Source: JBOGIF01 sp050742415 (GTDB lineage Bacteria; Actinomycetota; Acidimicrobiia; Acidimicrobiales; AC-14). From it: 28,563 nucleotides of DNA. The position numbers and the translations under genes were made by a program. The notes under the pieces are model-generated. The model saw only the letters and a list, made by a program, of their open reading frames with translations, made no database searches and was not told the origin of the DNA. Below, piece after piece: positions 14,350-21,424 of the stretch (position 1 is its first letter; the number at the start of each line of letters is the position of its first letter). The stretch covers positions 1 to 28,563 of the forward strand of contig JBOGIF010000146.1 in assembly GCA_050742415.1 (NCBI GenBank). The letters are read 5' to 3'.

Positions 14350-15589
14350 CGGCGATGCACCGGGCCAGCACGTCGACGATGCGCTCCACCTCGGCGGCGG
14401 TGACGGTGAGCGGTGGCATCAGCACGACTGTGTCGCCGAGCGGCCTGAGCAGGACGCCGCGGCGCACTGCGGCCGCACAGACTGCCCGGCCCTGGCCAGC
14501 GGCGACATCCACGCCGCCCATGAGCCCGCACAGCCGGAAGGGCGCGTTCAACCGCTCCTGCAACAGCGAGCGCAGCTGGGCGGAGCGGGCGGCGACGTTG
14601 TCCAGCACCGCGAGCTCGTCGAACAGCTCCAGGTGCCGCAGGGCGACGGCCGCGGCCAGGGCGTTGCCGCCGTAGGAGTGCCCGTGGGCGAAGCGGCGGC
14701 CGGCGAAGGCGTCGAACACCCGGCCGCTGGCCACCGTCGCCGACATGGCCAGGTAACCCCCGGTGATCCCCTTCCCGAGGCACAGCAGGTCGGGTCGTAC
14801 CCCGCAGACCTCGGCCGCGAACAGGGCGCCGGTGCGGCCGAAGCCGGTGGCCACCTCGTCGAGCACGAGCAACACGTCCTCGGCGGCGCAGACCGACGCG
14901 AGCGCGCCAACTGCCTCCGGGGCGATCATCCGCATGCCCCCCGCCGCCTGGACCAGCGGCTCGATCACCACTGCCGCCAGCTCGTGGCCATGACGGGAGA
15001 CCAGCTCGACGGCCTCCTCCACGTCGGCCGCCCGCAAGACCGGGAAGCACAGGGGCCGGAACACCTCGGCGCCGAACCCGCCGTCGCCCAGCGACAGGGC
15101 TCCCACCGTGTCGCCGTGGTAGGCCCCGGCGAGGGCCAGGAACCGGGTGCGCTCGGGCCGGCCGGAGAGCGCCCAGAACTCCAGCGCCAGCTTCACCGCC
15201 TGCTCGACCGCGCTCGCACCGTCGGAGGCGAAGAGAAAGTGCGGATCGTCGACCGGGACCACACCGGCGAGTGCCTCGGCCAGCTCGATCACCACCCGGT
15301 TGCCGTTGCCGAGCATCGTCGAGTGCGCCACCCGGGCAAGCTGGTCCTGCAACGCCCGGTCGAGCTGGGGCACCCGGTGGCCGAGGGTGGTGACCCACAG
15401 TGACGAGATGGCGTCGAGGTACCGGTTGCCGTCGACGTCGACCAGCTCGTGGCCGTCCGCGTGGTCGACGATCACCGGCGCCGCCCGGGTGAACGACGAC
15501 ATGTCGGTGAAGCCGTGCCACACCACCTGGGCGTCGCGGTCGGCCCAGGCGGCGCGCGACCGGTCGGTCGTCTTCCCGGCAGTGCTCAC
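14339..15589 (-). CDS. bioA: Adenosylmethionine-8-amino-7-oxononanoate transaminase
   Basis: BioA converts KAPA to 7,8-diaminopelargonate using SAM as amino donor. The 416-residue class III aminotransferase shows VWHGFTDM (23-30) at the BioA substrate region, AGAYHGDTVGALS, DEVATGFGRTG (D244 for the PLP pyridine) and the PLP lysine K273 in LGKGITGGYL. The open frame extends to 16540, but that part is antisense to hrcA. I chose GTG 15589 because it sits just before the conserved N-terminal region. It is the first gene of the bioAFD operon, divergent from hrcA, with a perfect palindrome 11 bp upstream of its start. bioB is not in the window. Confidence 0.93.
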   Translation of the reverse strand: MSTAGKTTDRSRAAWADRDAQVVWHGFTDMSSFTRAAPVIVDHADGHELVDVDGNRYLDAISSLWVTTLGHRVPQLDRALQDQLARVAHSTMLGNGNRVVIELAEALAGVVPVDDPHFLFASDGASAVEQAVKLALEFWALSGRPERTRFLALAGAYHGDTVGALSLGDGGFGAEVFRPLCFPVLRAADVEEAVELVSRHGHELAAVVIEPLVQAAGGMRMIAPEAVGALASVCAAEDVLLVLDEVATGFGRTGALFAAEVCGVRPDLLCLGKGITGGYLAMSATVASGRVFDAFAGRRFAHGHSYGGNALAAAVALRHLELFDELAVLDNVAARSAQLRSLLQERLNAPFRLCGLMGGVDVAAGQGRAVCAAAVRRGVLLRPLGDTVVLMPPLTVTAAEVERIVDVLARCIADVG

Positions 15590-15600
15590 CGGCTCATGCT

Positions 15601-15622
15601 GCCAGCCAGGGCCCTGGCTGGC
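15601..15622. promoter_or_regulatory. Perfect 22-bp palindrome between bioA and hrcA
   Basis: GCCAGCCAGGG at 15601-15611 is followed without spacer by its exact reverse complement at 15612-15622. It lies in the 81-bp divergent gap, 11 bp upstream of the bioA start. It could be a dimeric repressor operator for bioA and/or hrcA, or a leader hairpin of bioA mRNA. A second, imperfect arm pair (CCAGC ... GCTGG, about 15625-15643) follows. Confidence 0.6.
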
Positions 15623-15653
15623 GACCAGCCGATCCGGAGCTGGCGCCGGTCGG

Positions 15654-15659
15654 TAACAT
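15654..15659 (+). promoter_or_regulatory. Putative -10 element of hrcA
   Basis: TAACAT stands 11 nt before the hrcA ATG, predicting a leader of only a few bases; no clear -35 is seen. No CIRCE element (TTAGCACTC-N9-GAGTGCTAA) is present here. Confidence 0.4.
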
Positions 15660-15670
15660 CGTCTCTCAGG

Positions 15671-16711
15671 ATGCTCGACGACAGGAAGGCCGCCATCCTG
15701 CGGGCGGTGGTGCAGGAGTACATCGAGACCGCCCAGCCGGTGGCATCTGCCCACCTGGCCCAGACCGGCCGCTTCGGCGTGTCCTCGGCCACCGTGCGCA
15801 ACGAGATGGCGGCGCTCGAGCGAGAGGGCTTCCTGGCCCATCCCCACACCAGCGCCGGCCGCATCCCCACCGACAAGGGCTACCGGTTCTTCGTCGACCA
15901 CATCACCTCGGGCGCGGATGCCCCCGGCCAGCGCCAGAGCCTGCGCCCGGCCCAGCGCCAGCAGGTCCACGAGTTCTTCACCCGGGCCCACGGCCAGCTG
16001 GAGCAGATGCTGACCGACACCAGCCGGCTTCTGTCCAACCTCACCCGTTACGCGGCGGTGATCGTCGCCCCGCCGCACGAGGATGCAGTCGTACGGTCGG
16101 TGCAGATCGTCGGCCTCGGCCCCCGCCTGGCGCTCGCCGTCGCCGTCATGTCCGACGGTGCGGTCGACAAGGCCACCATCGAGCTCGACCTTGCGGTCGA
16201 CGACGACCTGATCGCGTCGGCCGCCGCCGTCCTGAACGCCAGTCTCCGCGGCACGGCCCTGGTCGGCATGCGCCCGCTGTCCGGTACCGGCGACGAAGTC
16301 GTCGACCGCCTGGCCGAGGCCGCCCGGGCGGCCATCGCCGAGAGCCACGGAAACGAGTGCGAGCAGGTGTTCGTCGGCGGGGCCTGGCAGATGGTCGCCA
16401 CCTTCGACGCGGTGGAGACGGTGCGTCAGGTTCTGGCCATCCTGGAGCAGCAGTACGTCGTGGTCACCGTGCTCCGGGAGGCCCTCCTGCGGGAGGTGCC
16501 GGGCACCGACAGCATTAGCGTCGCCATCGGCACCGAGCACGGCGTTCGGTCCCTGGCCGAGTGCTCGCTGATCGTCGCCCCCTTCGATGTCGACGGGGCC
16601 GGAGCCGGCACCATCGGGGTGCTCGGGCCCACGCGCATGAACTACCGCGAGGCGATGGCGGCGGTGGCGGTCGTGAGCGAGCGCCTCGGCCGCAAGCTCA
16701 GCGAGGCCTGA
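15671..16711 (+). CDS. hrcA: Heat-inducible transcription repressor HrcA
   Basis: HrcA represses chaperone operons by binding CIRCE operators. The 346-residue product has the N-terminal winged helix (MLDDRKAAILRAVVQEYIETAQPVAS, then VSSATVRNEMAALEREGFLAHPHTSAGRIPTDKGYRFFVD), one of the most diagnostic strings of the family. A GAF-like core follows, and the end GTIGVLGPTRMNYREAMAAV is typical. Start ATG 15671 gives the standard N-terminus; the longer frame upstream overlaps bioA in antisense. dnaJ follows after 14 bp. No CIRCE site is visible in the window, so its targets are probably groEL-type operons elsewhere. Confidence 0.96.
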   Translation: MLDDRKAAILRAVVQEYIETAQPVASAHLAQTGRFGVSSATVRNEMAALEREGFLAHPHTSAGRIPTDKGYRFFVDHITSGADAPGQRQSLRPAQRQQVHEFFTRAHGQLEQMLTDTSRLLSNLTRYAAVIVAPPHEDAVVRSVQIVGLGPRLALAVAVMSDGAVDKATIELDLAVDDDLIASAAAVLNASLRGTALVGMRPLSGTGDEVVDRLAEAARAAIAESHGNECEQVFVGGAWQMVATFDAVETVRQVLAILEQQYVVVTVLREALLREVPGTDSISVAIGTEHGVRSLAECSLIVAPFDVDGAGAGTIGVLGPTRMNYREAMAAVAVVSERLGRKLSEA

Positions 16712-16725
16712 GGACGGCCAATCGC

Positions 16726-17853
16726 ATGGCCGAGGACTACTACGGGCTCCTGCGTGTGGGCCGCAACGCCACCGACGACGAGATCAAGAAGGCGTACCGC
16801 CGCCTGGCCCGGGAGCTCCACCCCGACGCCAACGGCGGCGACGCCGTCTCGGAGGAGCGGTTCAAGCTCGTCACCGTCGCCTACGAGACGCTCGGCGACC
16901 CCGAGAGGCGCCAGCGATACGACCGGTTCGGGCCTGACCGGCCCGGCGCCGGGCCGGCTGGTGGCGCCTTCACCGACGACCTCTTTGGCGCCGGCATCGG
17001 CGACCTGTTCCAGAGCTTCTTCGCCGGTGGTCAGTTCGGCGGCGGCGCCTCCCGCGCCACCGGGCCGCCCCGTGGGCCCGACATGGAGACGGTGCTCGAC
17101 CTCGACTTCCGCGGTGCGGTGTTCGGTGGCTCGCACGAGGTGCGTTTGCGTGTGCCGGTGCGCTGCCAGGTCTGCACGGCCACGGGTGCGAGACCGGGGA
17201 CGTCGGCGTCGCCCTGCTCCCAGTGCAGCGGCACGGGCGAGGTCCGCCGAGTCCGCCAGTCGATCCTCGGCCAGATGGTCACGGCCACGCCCTGTAACCG
17301 CTGCGGGGGGATGGGCCAGGAGGTTCGTTCCCCGTGCAGCGACTGTCGCGGCGAGGGACGGGTCACCGAGGAGCGCGTCTACACAGTGGAGGTGCCTGGC
17401 GGCGTCGACAACGGGAGCACGCTGAAGGTGTCCGGGCGTGGGGGAGCCGGTCCCCGCAGCGGTCCCCCGGGTGACCTGTACGTGCACCTGCGGGTGCGCC
17501 CCGACGACCGTTTCGCCCGCCAGGGCAACGACCTGGTGCAGATCCTGCACGTGCCTCTCGTCCAGGCCGCCCTCGGCGCCCACATCCACTACGACACCCT
17601 CGACGGCGTCGAGGACCTCGTCATCCCGAGAGGAACCCAACCGGGCCGGGTGTTCCGGCTGCGGGGCCGGGGCGTGCCGGAGATCAACGGTAGGGGTAGG
17701 GGGGACCTGCTCGTGCAGGTGGCCGTGGACACGCCGACTGAGCTCAGCAAGGAGCAGGAGGACCTGCTCCGTCTCCTTGCCGTAGAGCGGGGCGAGGAGG
17801 TCGCCCCTCCCGACACCGGCTTCTTGGCCCGGGTCCGCTCGGCGTTCAAGTAG
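16726..17853 (+). CDS. dnaJ: Chaperone protein DnaJ
   Basis: This Hsp40 co-chaperone stimulates DnaK ATPase and delivers clients. The 375 residues contain a J domain (about 3-68) with HPD at 32-34, a Gly/Phe-rich linker (about 72-112) and a zinc domain with four CxxC pairs (C147/150, C164/167, C190/193, C204/207). C-terminal substrate-binding domains follow (GDLYVHLRVRPDDRFARQGNDL). The first zinc repeat is CQVCTATG rather than the usual CxxCxGxG. The position after hrcA matches the actinobacterial dnaJ2-type copy. The start ATG 16726 is set by the J domain. The stop codon shares one base with the rsmE GTG. Confidence 0.95.
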   Translation: MAEDYYGLLRVGRNATDDEIKKAYRRLARELHPDANGGDAVSEERFKLVTVAYETLGDPERRQRYDRFGPDRPGAGPAGGAFTDDLFGAGIGDLFQSFFAGGQFGGGASRATGPPRGPDMETVLDLDFRGAVFGGSHEVRLRVPVRCQVCTATGARPGTSASPCSQCSGTGEVRRVRQSILGQMVTATPCNRCGGMGQEVRSPCSDCRGEGRVTEERVYTVEVPGGVDNGSTLKVSGRGGAGPRSGPPGDLYVHLRVRPDDRFARQGNDLVQILHVPLVQAALGAHIHYDTLDGVEDLVIPRGTQPGRVFRLRGRGVPEINGRGRGDLLVQVAVDTPTELSKEQEDLLRLLAVERGEEVAPPDTGFLARVRSAFK

Positions 17854-18578
17854 TGCCCGGCGGCGGCGACGTTGGCGCCGCGGCGGCCCATGCCTTCGTG
17901 GCAGACCTCGACGAACCGGTGCTCGACGCCGATGACGCCCACCATCTGCAGCGGGTGATGCGTCTGCGAGACGGCGAGGAGCTCACCGTCTCCGACGGCG
18001 CCGGCCGCTGGCGCCGGTGCCGGTGCCGGTTCGTCGGTGGTGGGCGCGCGGCCCGGCTGGAGGCGGTCGGCCCGGTACGAACGGCGGCGCGGCCCAGCCC
18101 CGAGATAGCCGTGGCTCTGGCTCCGGCGAAGGGCGAGCGGATGTCGTGGGCCACCCAGAAGCTCACTGAGCTGGGAGTGGACGTCATCGTGCCCATGGCC
18201 ACCGCGCGCTCGGTGGTGCGCTGGGAGGGCGACCGGGCGACCGCCCACGTCGAGCGGCTCCGGAAGGTGGCGCGCGAGGCCGCCATGCAGAGCCGTCGGG
18301 CGTGGCTGCCGCTCGTCGAGGAGATGGTTGCCTTCGACGACGTGGCCTCACGGCCGGGTGCGGTCCTGGCCGCTCCCGGAGGCGGGCCACCGTCGTTGGC
18401 CCGGCCGCTGGTCCTGGTGGGTCCCGAGGGCGGCTGGGAAGATGCCGAGCTGGGTCGCGGGCTGCCTCGGCTCGGGCTCGGGCCGCTCGTCCTTCGGACC
18501 GAGACGGCGGCGGTGGCGGCCAGCGCGGTCCTGGCGGCGCTGCGGGCGGGGACGGTACGCCCGGCCGACGCCTCGTAA
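17853..18578 (+). CDS. rsmE: 16S rRNA m3U1498 methyltransferase RsmE
   Basis: This SPOUT-class enzyme methylates N3 of U1498 in 16S rRNA. The 241-residue protein shows the N-terminal PUA-like region with HHLQRVMRLRDGEELTVSDGAG, then AKGERMSWATQKLTELGVDVIVP. The knotted SAM site follows: LVLVGPEGGWEDAEL and LGPLVLRTETAAVAA. Start GTG 17853 overlaps the dnaJ stop by one base (TAGTG), a typical coupling signal. The order hrcA-dnaJ-rsmE is common in actinobacteria. Confidence 0.95.
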   Translation: MPGGGDVGAAAAHAFVADLDEPVLDADDAHHLQRVMRLRDGEELTVSDGAGRWRRCRCRFVGGGRAARLEAVGPVRTAARPSPEIAVALAPAKGERMSWATQKLTELGVDVIVPMATARSVVRWEGDRATAHVERLRKVAREAAMQSRRAWLPLVEEMVAFDDVASRPGAVLAAPGGGPPSLARPLVLVGPEGGWEDAELGRGLPRLGLGPLVLRTETAAVAASAVLAALRAGTVRPADAS

Positions 18579-18614
18579 GCAAGCGTCCGAACCGCTTCGA
18601 AGTGCGGAGCGTAA

Positions 18615-18628
18615 CCGTGGCTTCACGG
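18615..18628 (+). promoter_or_regulatory. Short hairpin / dyad upstream of bldD
   Basis: CCGTG (18615-18619) and CACGG (18624-18628) are separated by GCTT in the 125-bp gap between rsmE and bldD. There is no T-run, so it is a weak terminator at best. TAACCGTGGCT overlapping it partly resembles the BldD operator pattern (TnACnCAGnGTnA), with about 6 of 9 fixed positions matching, which is not strong. Confidence 0.25.
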
Positions 18629-18703
18629 AGCGCGATTGCCGACAGGCGGGACCGGAAGTAGCGTCGGCGGTCGACCGGGTGTGGGGGAAAGAGGGGGCTC
18701 CGG

Positions 18704-19261
18704 TTGGCAGACGAGAACGAGTTGACCGGCCCGGGGCAGGCCTATGCCCGGCGAGTTGGCCAGCGGCTGCGCGCCATCCGGAGGCAGAAGGGACTGTCGC
18801 TCCAGGAGGTCGAGGCGACCTCCGACCACGAGTTCAAGGCGTCGGTGCTCGGGGCCTACGAGCGGGGGGAACGGGTCATCTCCGTCCCGCGCCTGCAGCG
18901 GCTGGCCGGCCTGTACAACGTGCCGGTCGACCAGCTCCTGCCCCGGGACGGCGAGGTGGTCCCGACGCCGACGGCGGCCGAGGGCTCCGACGGTGCGTCC
19001 CTGCCGGTTCCCCGGTCGAGCGCCGGGCCCCGCAAGATCACCTTCGACCTCGGCCGGTTCGAGGGCCTCGCCAGCGATCCCGAGCTGGCCATGGTGGCGC
19101 AGTACCTGAGCAGCATCCAGGTGCTGCGTCAGGACTTCAACGGACGGGTCCTCACCATCCGCGCCGACGACATCCGAGCCATCGCCGGCATGTTCGGGAC
19201 CGACCCCGACAGCCTCGTACGCCGGCTGGACGACCTGAAGGTCCGCCTCCAGCCGGCCTGA
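18704..19261 (+). CDS. bldD: BldD-type c-di-GMP-responsive transcriptional regulator
   Basis: The 185-residue protein has an N-terminal XRE-type helix-turn-helix (about 14-78, VGQRLRAIRRQKGLSLQEVEATSDHEFKAS...). A short variable linker leads to a C-terminal domain (about 110-182) typical of BldD. The C-terminal domain contains RQD (142-144), eight residues, then RADD (153-156), the RxD-x8-RxxD signature that binds tetrameric c-di-GMP in Streptomyces BldD. In Streptomyces c-di-GMP-loaded BldD represses development genes; what it controls here is unknown. Start TTG 18704 is supported by AGAGGGGG about 7 nt upstream and by the family N-terminus. It stands alone on the plus strand and converges with the end of the Tad operon. 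Confidence 0.92.
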   Translation: MADENELTGPGQAYARRVGQRLRAIRRQKGLSLQEVEATSDHEFKASVLGAYERGERVISVPRLQRLAGLYNVPVDQLLPRDGEVVPTPTAAEGSDGASLPVPRSSAGPRKITFDLGRFEGLASDPELAMVAQYLSSIQVLRQDFNGRVLTIRADDIRAIAGMFGTDPDSLVRRLDDLKVRLQPA

Positions 19262-19282
19262 GAGTCGGCGGCGGGCCCGGGT

Positions 19283-19834
19283 TCAGCTCCCGAATAGGTC
19301 GTCGACCGCCAGCAAGAAGCCGTCGAGCAACGGCGTGGTCAGCGTGTCCCCGCTGACCATCTCGGCCGAGAGATCGAAGGTCGGCGAGCCGGGCCGGCTG
19401 CGACGAAGGATGGCCACCCTTGCTGGCGGTGTGTCGACGAGCCACAGCTCGGCCACGCCGCGCTCCTCGTATACCTGGCGCTTGCGGCCGACGTCGACGT
19501 GCCAGGTGCCGGGCGACCGGACCTCGGCCACCAGCCCCGGTGGAGTGTCGCAGCGGATGGCGTCCTCCCCTGGGCGGGCAGCCGGGGGTGTCCACCACAC
19601 GTCGGGGATGTAGAGCTGGGAGGGAGCAAGGGTCCAGTTCCCGCCGACCCCGGCCTCGCCGCGGCCCTCCCCGGCGCGAGTCCAGACGGTGAGAGCCACC
19701 AACAGGCACGCCACGACGCGTTGGTGGGGGAAGCTCGGATCGTTCATAACGGGCTCGCCGTCGACGAGCTGGGTGCCGCGAGGCCACTCGCGGGCCATGA
19801 ACTCCTCGATGCTGAGGCGTGCCTGTACGGCCAC
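19283..19834 (-). CDS. Uma2 family endonuclease-like protein
   Basis: The 183-residue product has the Uma2 (DUF820) layout: LSIEEFMAREWPRGTQLVDGEPV, HQRVVACLLVAL, PSQLYIPDVWW (D78), LVAEVRSPGT (E104) and RKRQVYEERGVAELWLVDT. This is the PD-(D/E)xK nuclease fold, with D78 and E104 as candidate metal ligands. The biological role of the family is unclear; many are found as scattered or expanded copies and in mobile contexts. The start GTG 19834 is chosen because ARLSIEEFMA is conserved at the N-terminus; ATG 19798 is an alternative. It is 17 bp after the LysM gene at the tail of the pilus operon, and nothing links it to pili. Confidence 0.82.
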   Translation of the reverse strand: MAVQARLSIEEFMAREWPRGTQLVDGEPVMNDPSFPHQRVVACLLVALTVWTRAGEGRGEAGVGGNWTLAPSQLYIPDVWWTPPAARPGEDAIRCDTPPGLVAEVRSPGTWHVDVGRKRQVYEERGVAELWLVDTPPARVAILRRSRPGSPTFDLSAEMVSGDTLTTPLLDGFLLAVDDLFGS

Positions 19835-19851
19835 CGGATCACGGTACCGCC

Positions 19852-20610
19852 TCACATTCCCGGGAGGCCGAAGACCTGGCCCGGGAAGACGAGGTCGGGG
19901 TTGGCCGGGTCGGCGAGGCGGGAGCGGTTCGCCTCGATCAGCCGGAGCCAATAGGGAGCGATCACCGAGTCGGGCGGCGGCTGGCTCGAGGAGCGGGCGA
20001 GGGCAGCCTCGGCGATGGACCAGAACGACTGGCCCGGCTCGACTGTCCAGTCCGTGGCCGTTGCGGCGGGGTTCTCGGCCGGGGACAGCGAGCGCATAGT
20101 GGGTGGGGCTCCGGGGCCCGTCGGGCGGGCGAGCCGATGCATGGTGACGCGAGCCTCGGTACCGTTGCCCGTGGGTGTGGTGGTCGCGGTGACGGTGGTC
20201 GGTGTGCGGGACTGAGCCGCGCCGGCGGGGCCAGCGAGGGTGAGGGTGCCGGTGAGCCCGGCGGCCAGGATGCGTCGCACCGCCGGGACGGTGAGCCGGT
20301 CGACTACGGCGACGAGCCGTATGGCACCCACCGTCCGGAGCACCAGCCCAACCGATGTCACCGCCGCGAGGTAGGCAGCTACGAGAAGGCCTCCGAGGCG
20401 CAGGACGGCGAGCGCGGCGACCGCCGGATCGCTGCTGCGGAGCCAGCCTGGCCAGGAGGAGGGCTCGGTGAGCCTCGGCGGGACGAGCGCGCCCGACCCG
20501 CATCGCCACAGAACGACGAGTGCGGCGCCGACGACGACGCTCCACATCAACAAGGGGGCAACTCGTAGGTCCGTCCCGAGGCAGTCCGCCGGCTGCCCGT
20601 CGGGTCCCAC
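19852..20610 (-). CDS. LysM-domain membrane protein
   Basis: The 252-residue product has about three membrane helices (around 17-36, 62-92 and 112-132) and a Thr/Pro-rich extracellular linker. A C-terminal LysM-like domain (about 187-250) reads DWTVEPGQSFWSIAEAAL, then WLRLIEANRSRLADPANPDLVFPGQVFGLPG. LysM binds peptidoglycan, so the protein may tie the pilus machine to the wall (inference). Start GTG 20610 is set by GTTGAGGAC just upstream and by the previous gene's stop 5 bp away; the longer frame overlaps that gene. In some actinobacterial Tad loci I recall a much longer LysM-BTAD protein here, and this one stops right after LysM. Confidence 0.78.
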   Translation of the reverse strand: MGPDGQPADCLGTDLRVAPLLMWSVVVGAALVVLWRCGSGALVPPRLTEPSSWPGWLRSSDPAVAALAVLRLGGLLVAAYLAAVTSVGLVLRTVGAIRLVAVVDRLTVPAVRRILAAGLTGTLTLAGPAGAAQSRTPTTVTATTTPTGNGTEARVTMHRLARPTGPGAPPTMRSLSPAENPAATATDWTVEPGQSFWSIAEAALARSSSQPPPDSVIAPYWLRLIEANRSRLADPANPDLVFPGQVFGLPGM

Positions 20611-20615
20611 CGTCC

Positions 20616-21389
20616 TCAACTCCCGCTCCGGGCCGGGACCGGCATCACCGCCGGCGTGAGGGCGCCACGTTCGACGACGAGCTCGCCGCAGCCATCGCCG
20701 TCGAGGTCGGCGGCCCGGACGGCCGACGCTCCCTCGGCCCGGCCTACTGCCATCGCCTCCAGATCGGCGCCCGGATCGGCCCACCCAGCGAACACGAAGG
20801 CCTGCCCGCTGGAAGGGCGCAGGAGTGCGAGCGTGCGATCACCCTCGCACCACCAGTCGCCGGTCGCGACCTGGTCGCCGTCCTGCCCGACCTCCCAACG
20901 CACGCCGTCAGCAGCGGCCAGGACGCCGTTCGCATAGCTCAGCTCCTCGGAGCACCCGTCACCGTCGACGTCGGCCGAGAGCAGCGCCGTCACGGCTGGG
21001 CAGTCGGGGCGGGACGGCGGAACATCCGGACGGGCTGGCGGATCGGTGACCGCCGGATCAGGGAGCCCCGGCTGGGTGGTTCCTGGCTCGGGTTCGGGCC
21101 AGGTCGGCACCGGTGCTGTCGGGAACGGGTTAGCGGCCACGACCGATGGGCTGGCAGGCCCGGCCGACGGCTCGGCCAGCGGTGCCGACGTCCCAAACGG
21201 AGGGCCGCCAGCCGGTTGCAGGAGCCGGGCTCCGCCCACGACGCCGAGCCCGACCAGCCCCAGAACGCCGACTCCGCCGATTACGGCGGACCAGCCCCGT
21301 CGGTCGCAAGCGGTGCGCCACCAGGGGCTCCCTCCCGCGCTCTTCGCCTCGCCTTGGCCTTGCCTCCACCGTTCCAGAGCGTCGTCCAT
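20616..21389 (-). CDS. Membrane-anchored FG-GAP/VCBS-like repeat protein
   Basis: The 257-residue product has a cytoplasmic N-terminus (about 1-32), one membrane helix (about 33-57), a long Pro-rich linker and an extracellular domain. That domain carries two calcium-loop motifs, DVDGDG (140-145) and DLDGDG (228-233), each followed by an EL pair as in FG-GAP repeats. Such domains often mediate adhesion or protein contacts outside the cell; the exact role here is unknown. Three cysteines beside the motifs (C130, C146, C181) may form disulfides. It has its own promoter-like sequence and ATG 21389 would be at or next to the transcript start. The next gene, LysM, begins 5 bp after its stop. Confidence 0.78.
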   Translation of the reverse strand: MDDALERWRQGQGEAKSAGGSPWWRTACDRRGWSAVIGGVGVLGLVGLGVVGGARLLQPAGGPPFGTSAPLAEPSAGPASPSVVAANPFPTAPVPTWPEPEPGTTQPGLPDPAVTDPPARPDVPPSRPDCPAVTALLSADVDGDGCSEELSYANGVLAAADGVRWEVGQDGDQVATGDWWCEGDRTLALLRPSSGQAFVFAGWADPGADLEAMAVGRAEGASAVRAADLDGDGCGELVVERGALTPAVMPVPARSGS

Positions 21390-21424
21390 TCTGAATTATC
21401 TCATGCTATTTCAGCCCTTTTCAA
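21389..21424 (-). promoter_or_regulatory. Internal promoter before the FG-GAP gene, probably leaderless
   Basis: On the minus strand TTGAAA (21419-21424), an 18-bp spacer and GATAAT (21395-21400) make a good housekeeping sigma promoter in a local AT-rich patch. The ATG at 21389 is 5 nt after the -10 box, so the transcript should start at the ATG itself. The -35 box overlaps the stop codon of the TadG-like gene. Confidence 0.7.

Noticed and set aside
12739..14403. 554-codon plus-strand frame across the bio genes
   Set aside because: Antisense to bioD, bioF and the end of bioA; low-complexity product with no recognisable domain.
15449..15670. Upstream extension of the hrcA frame
   Set aside because: It lies antisense to bioA and across the intergenic palindrome; the HrcA N-terminus clearly starts at 15671.
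15590..15670. CIRCE operator upstream of hrcA
   Set aside because: No TTAGCACTC/GAGTGCTAA pair is present; the palindrome there has a different sequence.
15590..16540. Minus-strand open frame extending bioA to 733 codons
   Set aside because: The extra part is antisense to hrcA, has no BioA similarity, and reflects the high GC content; bioA begins at about 15589.
18579..18703. Rho-independent terminator between rsmE and bldD
   Set aside because: The CCGTG/CACGG hairpin has a short stem and no T-run.
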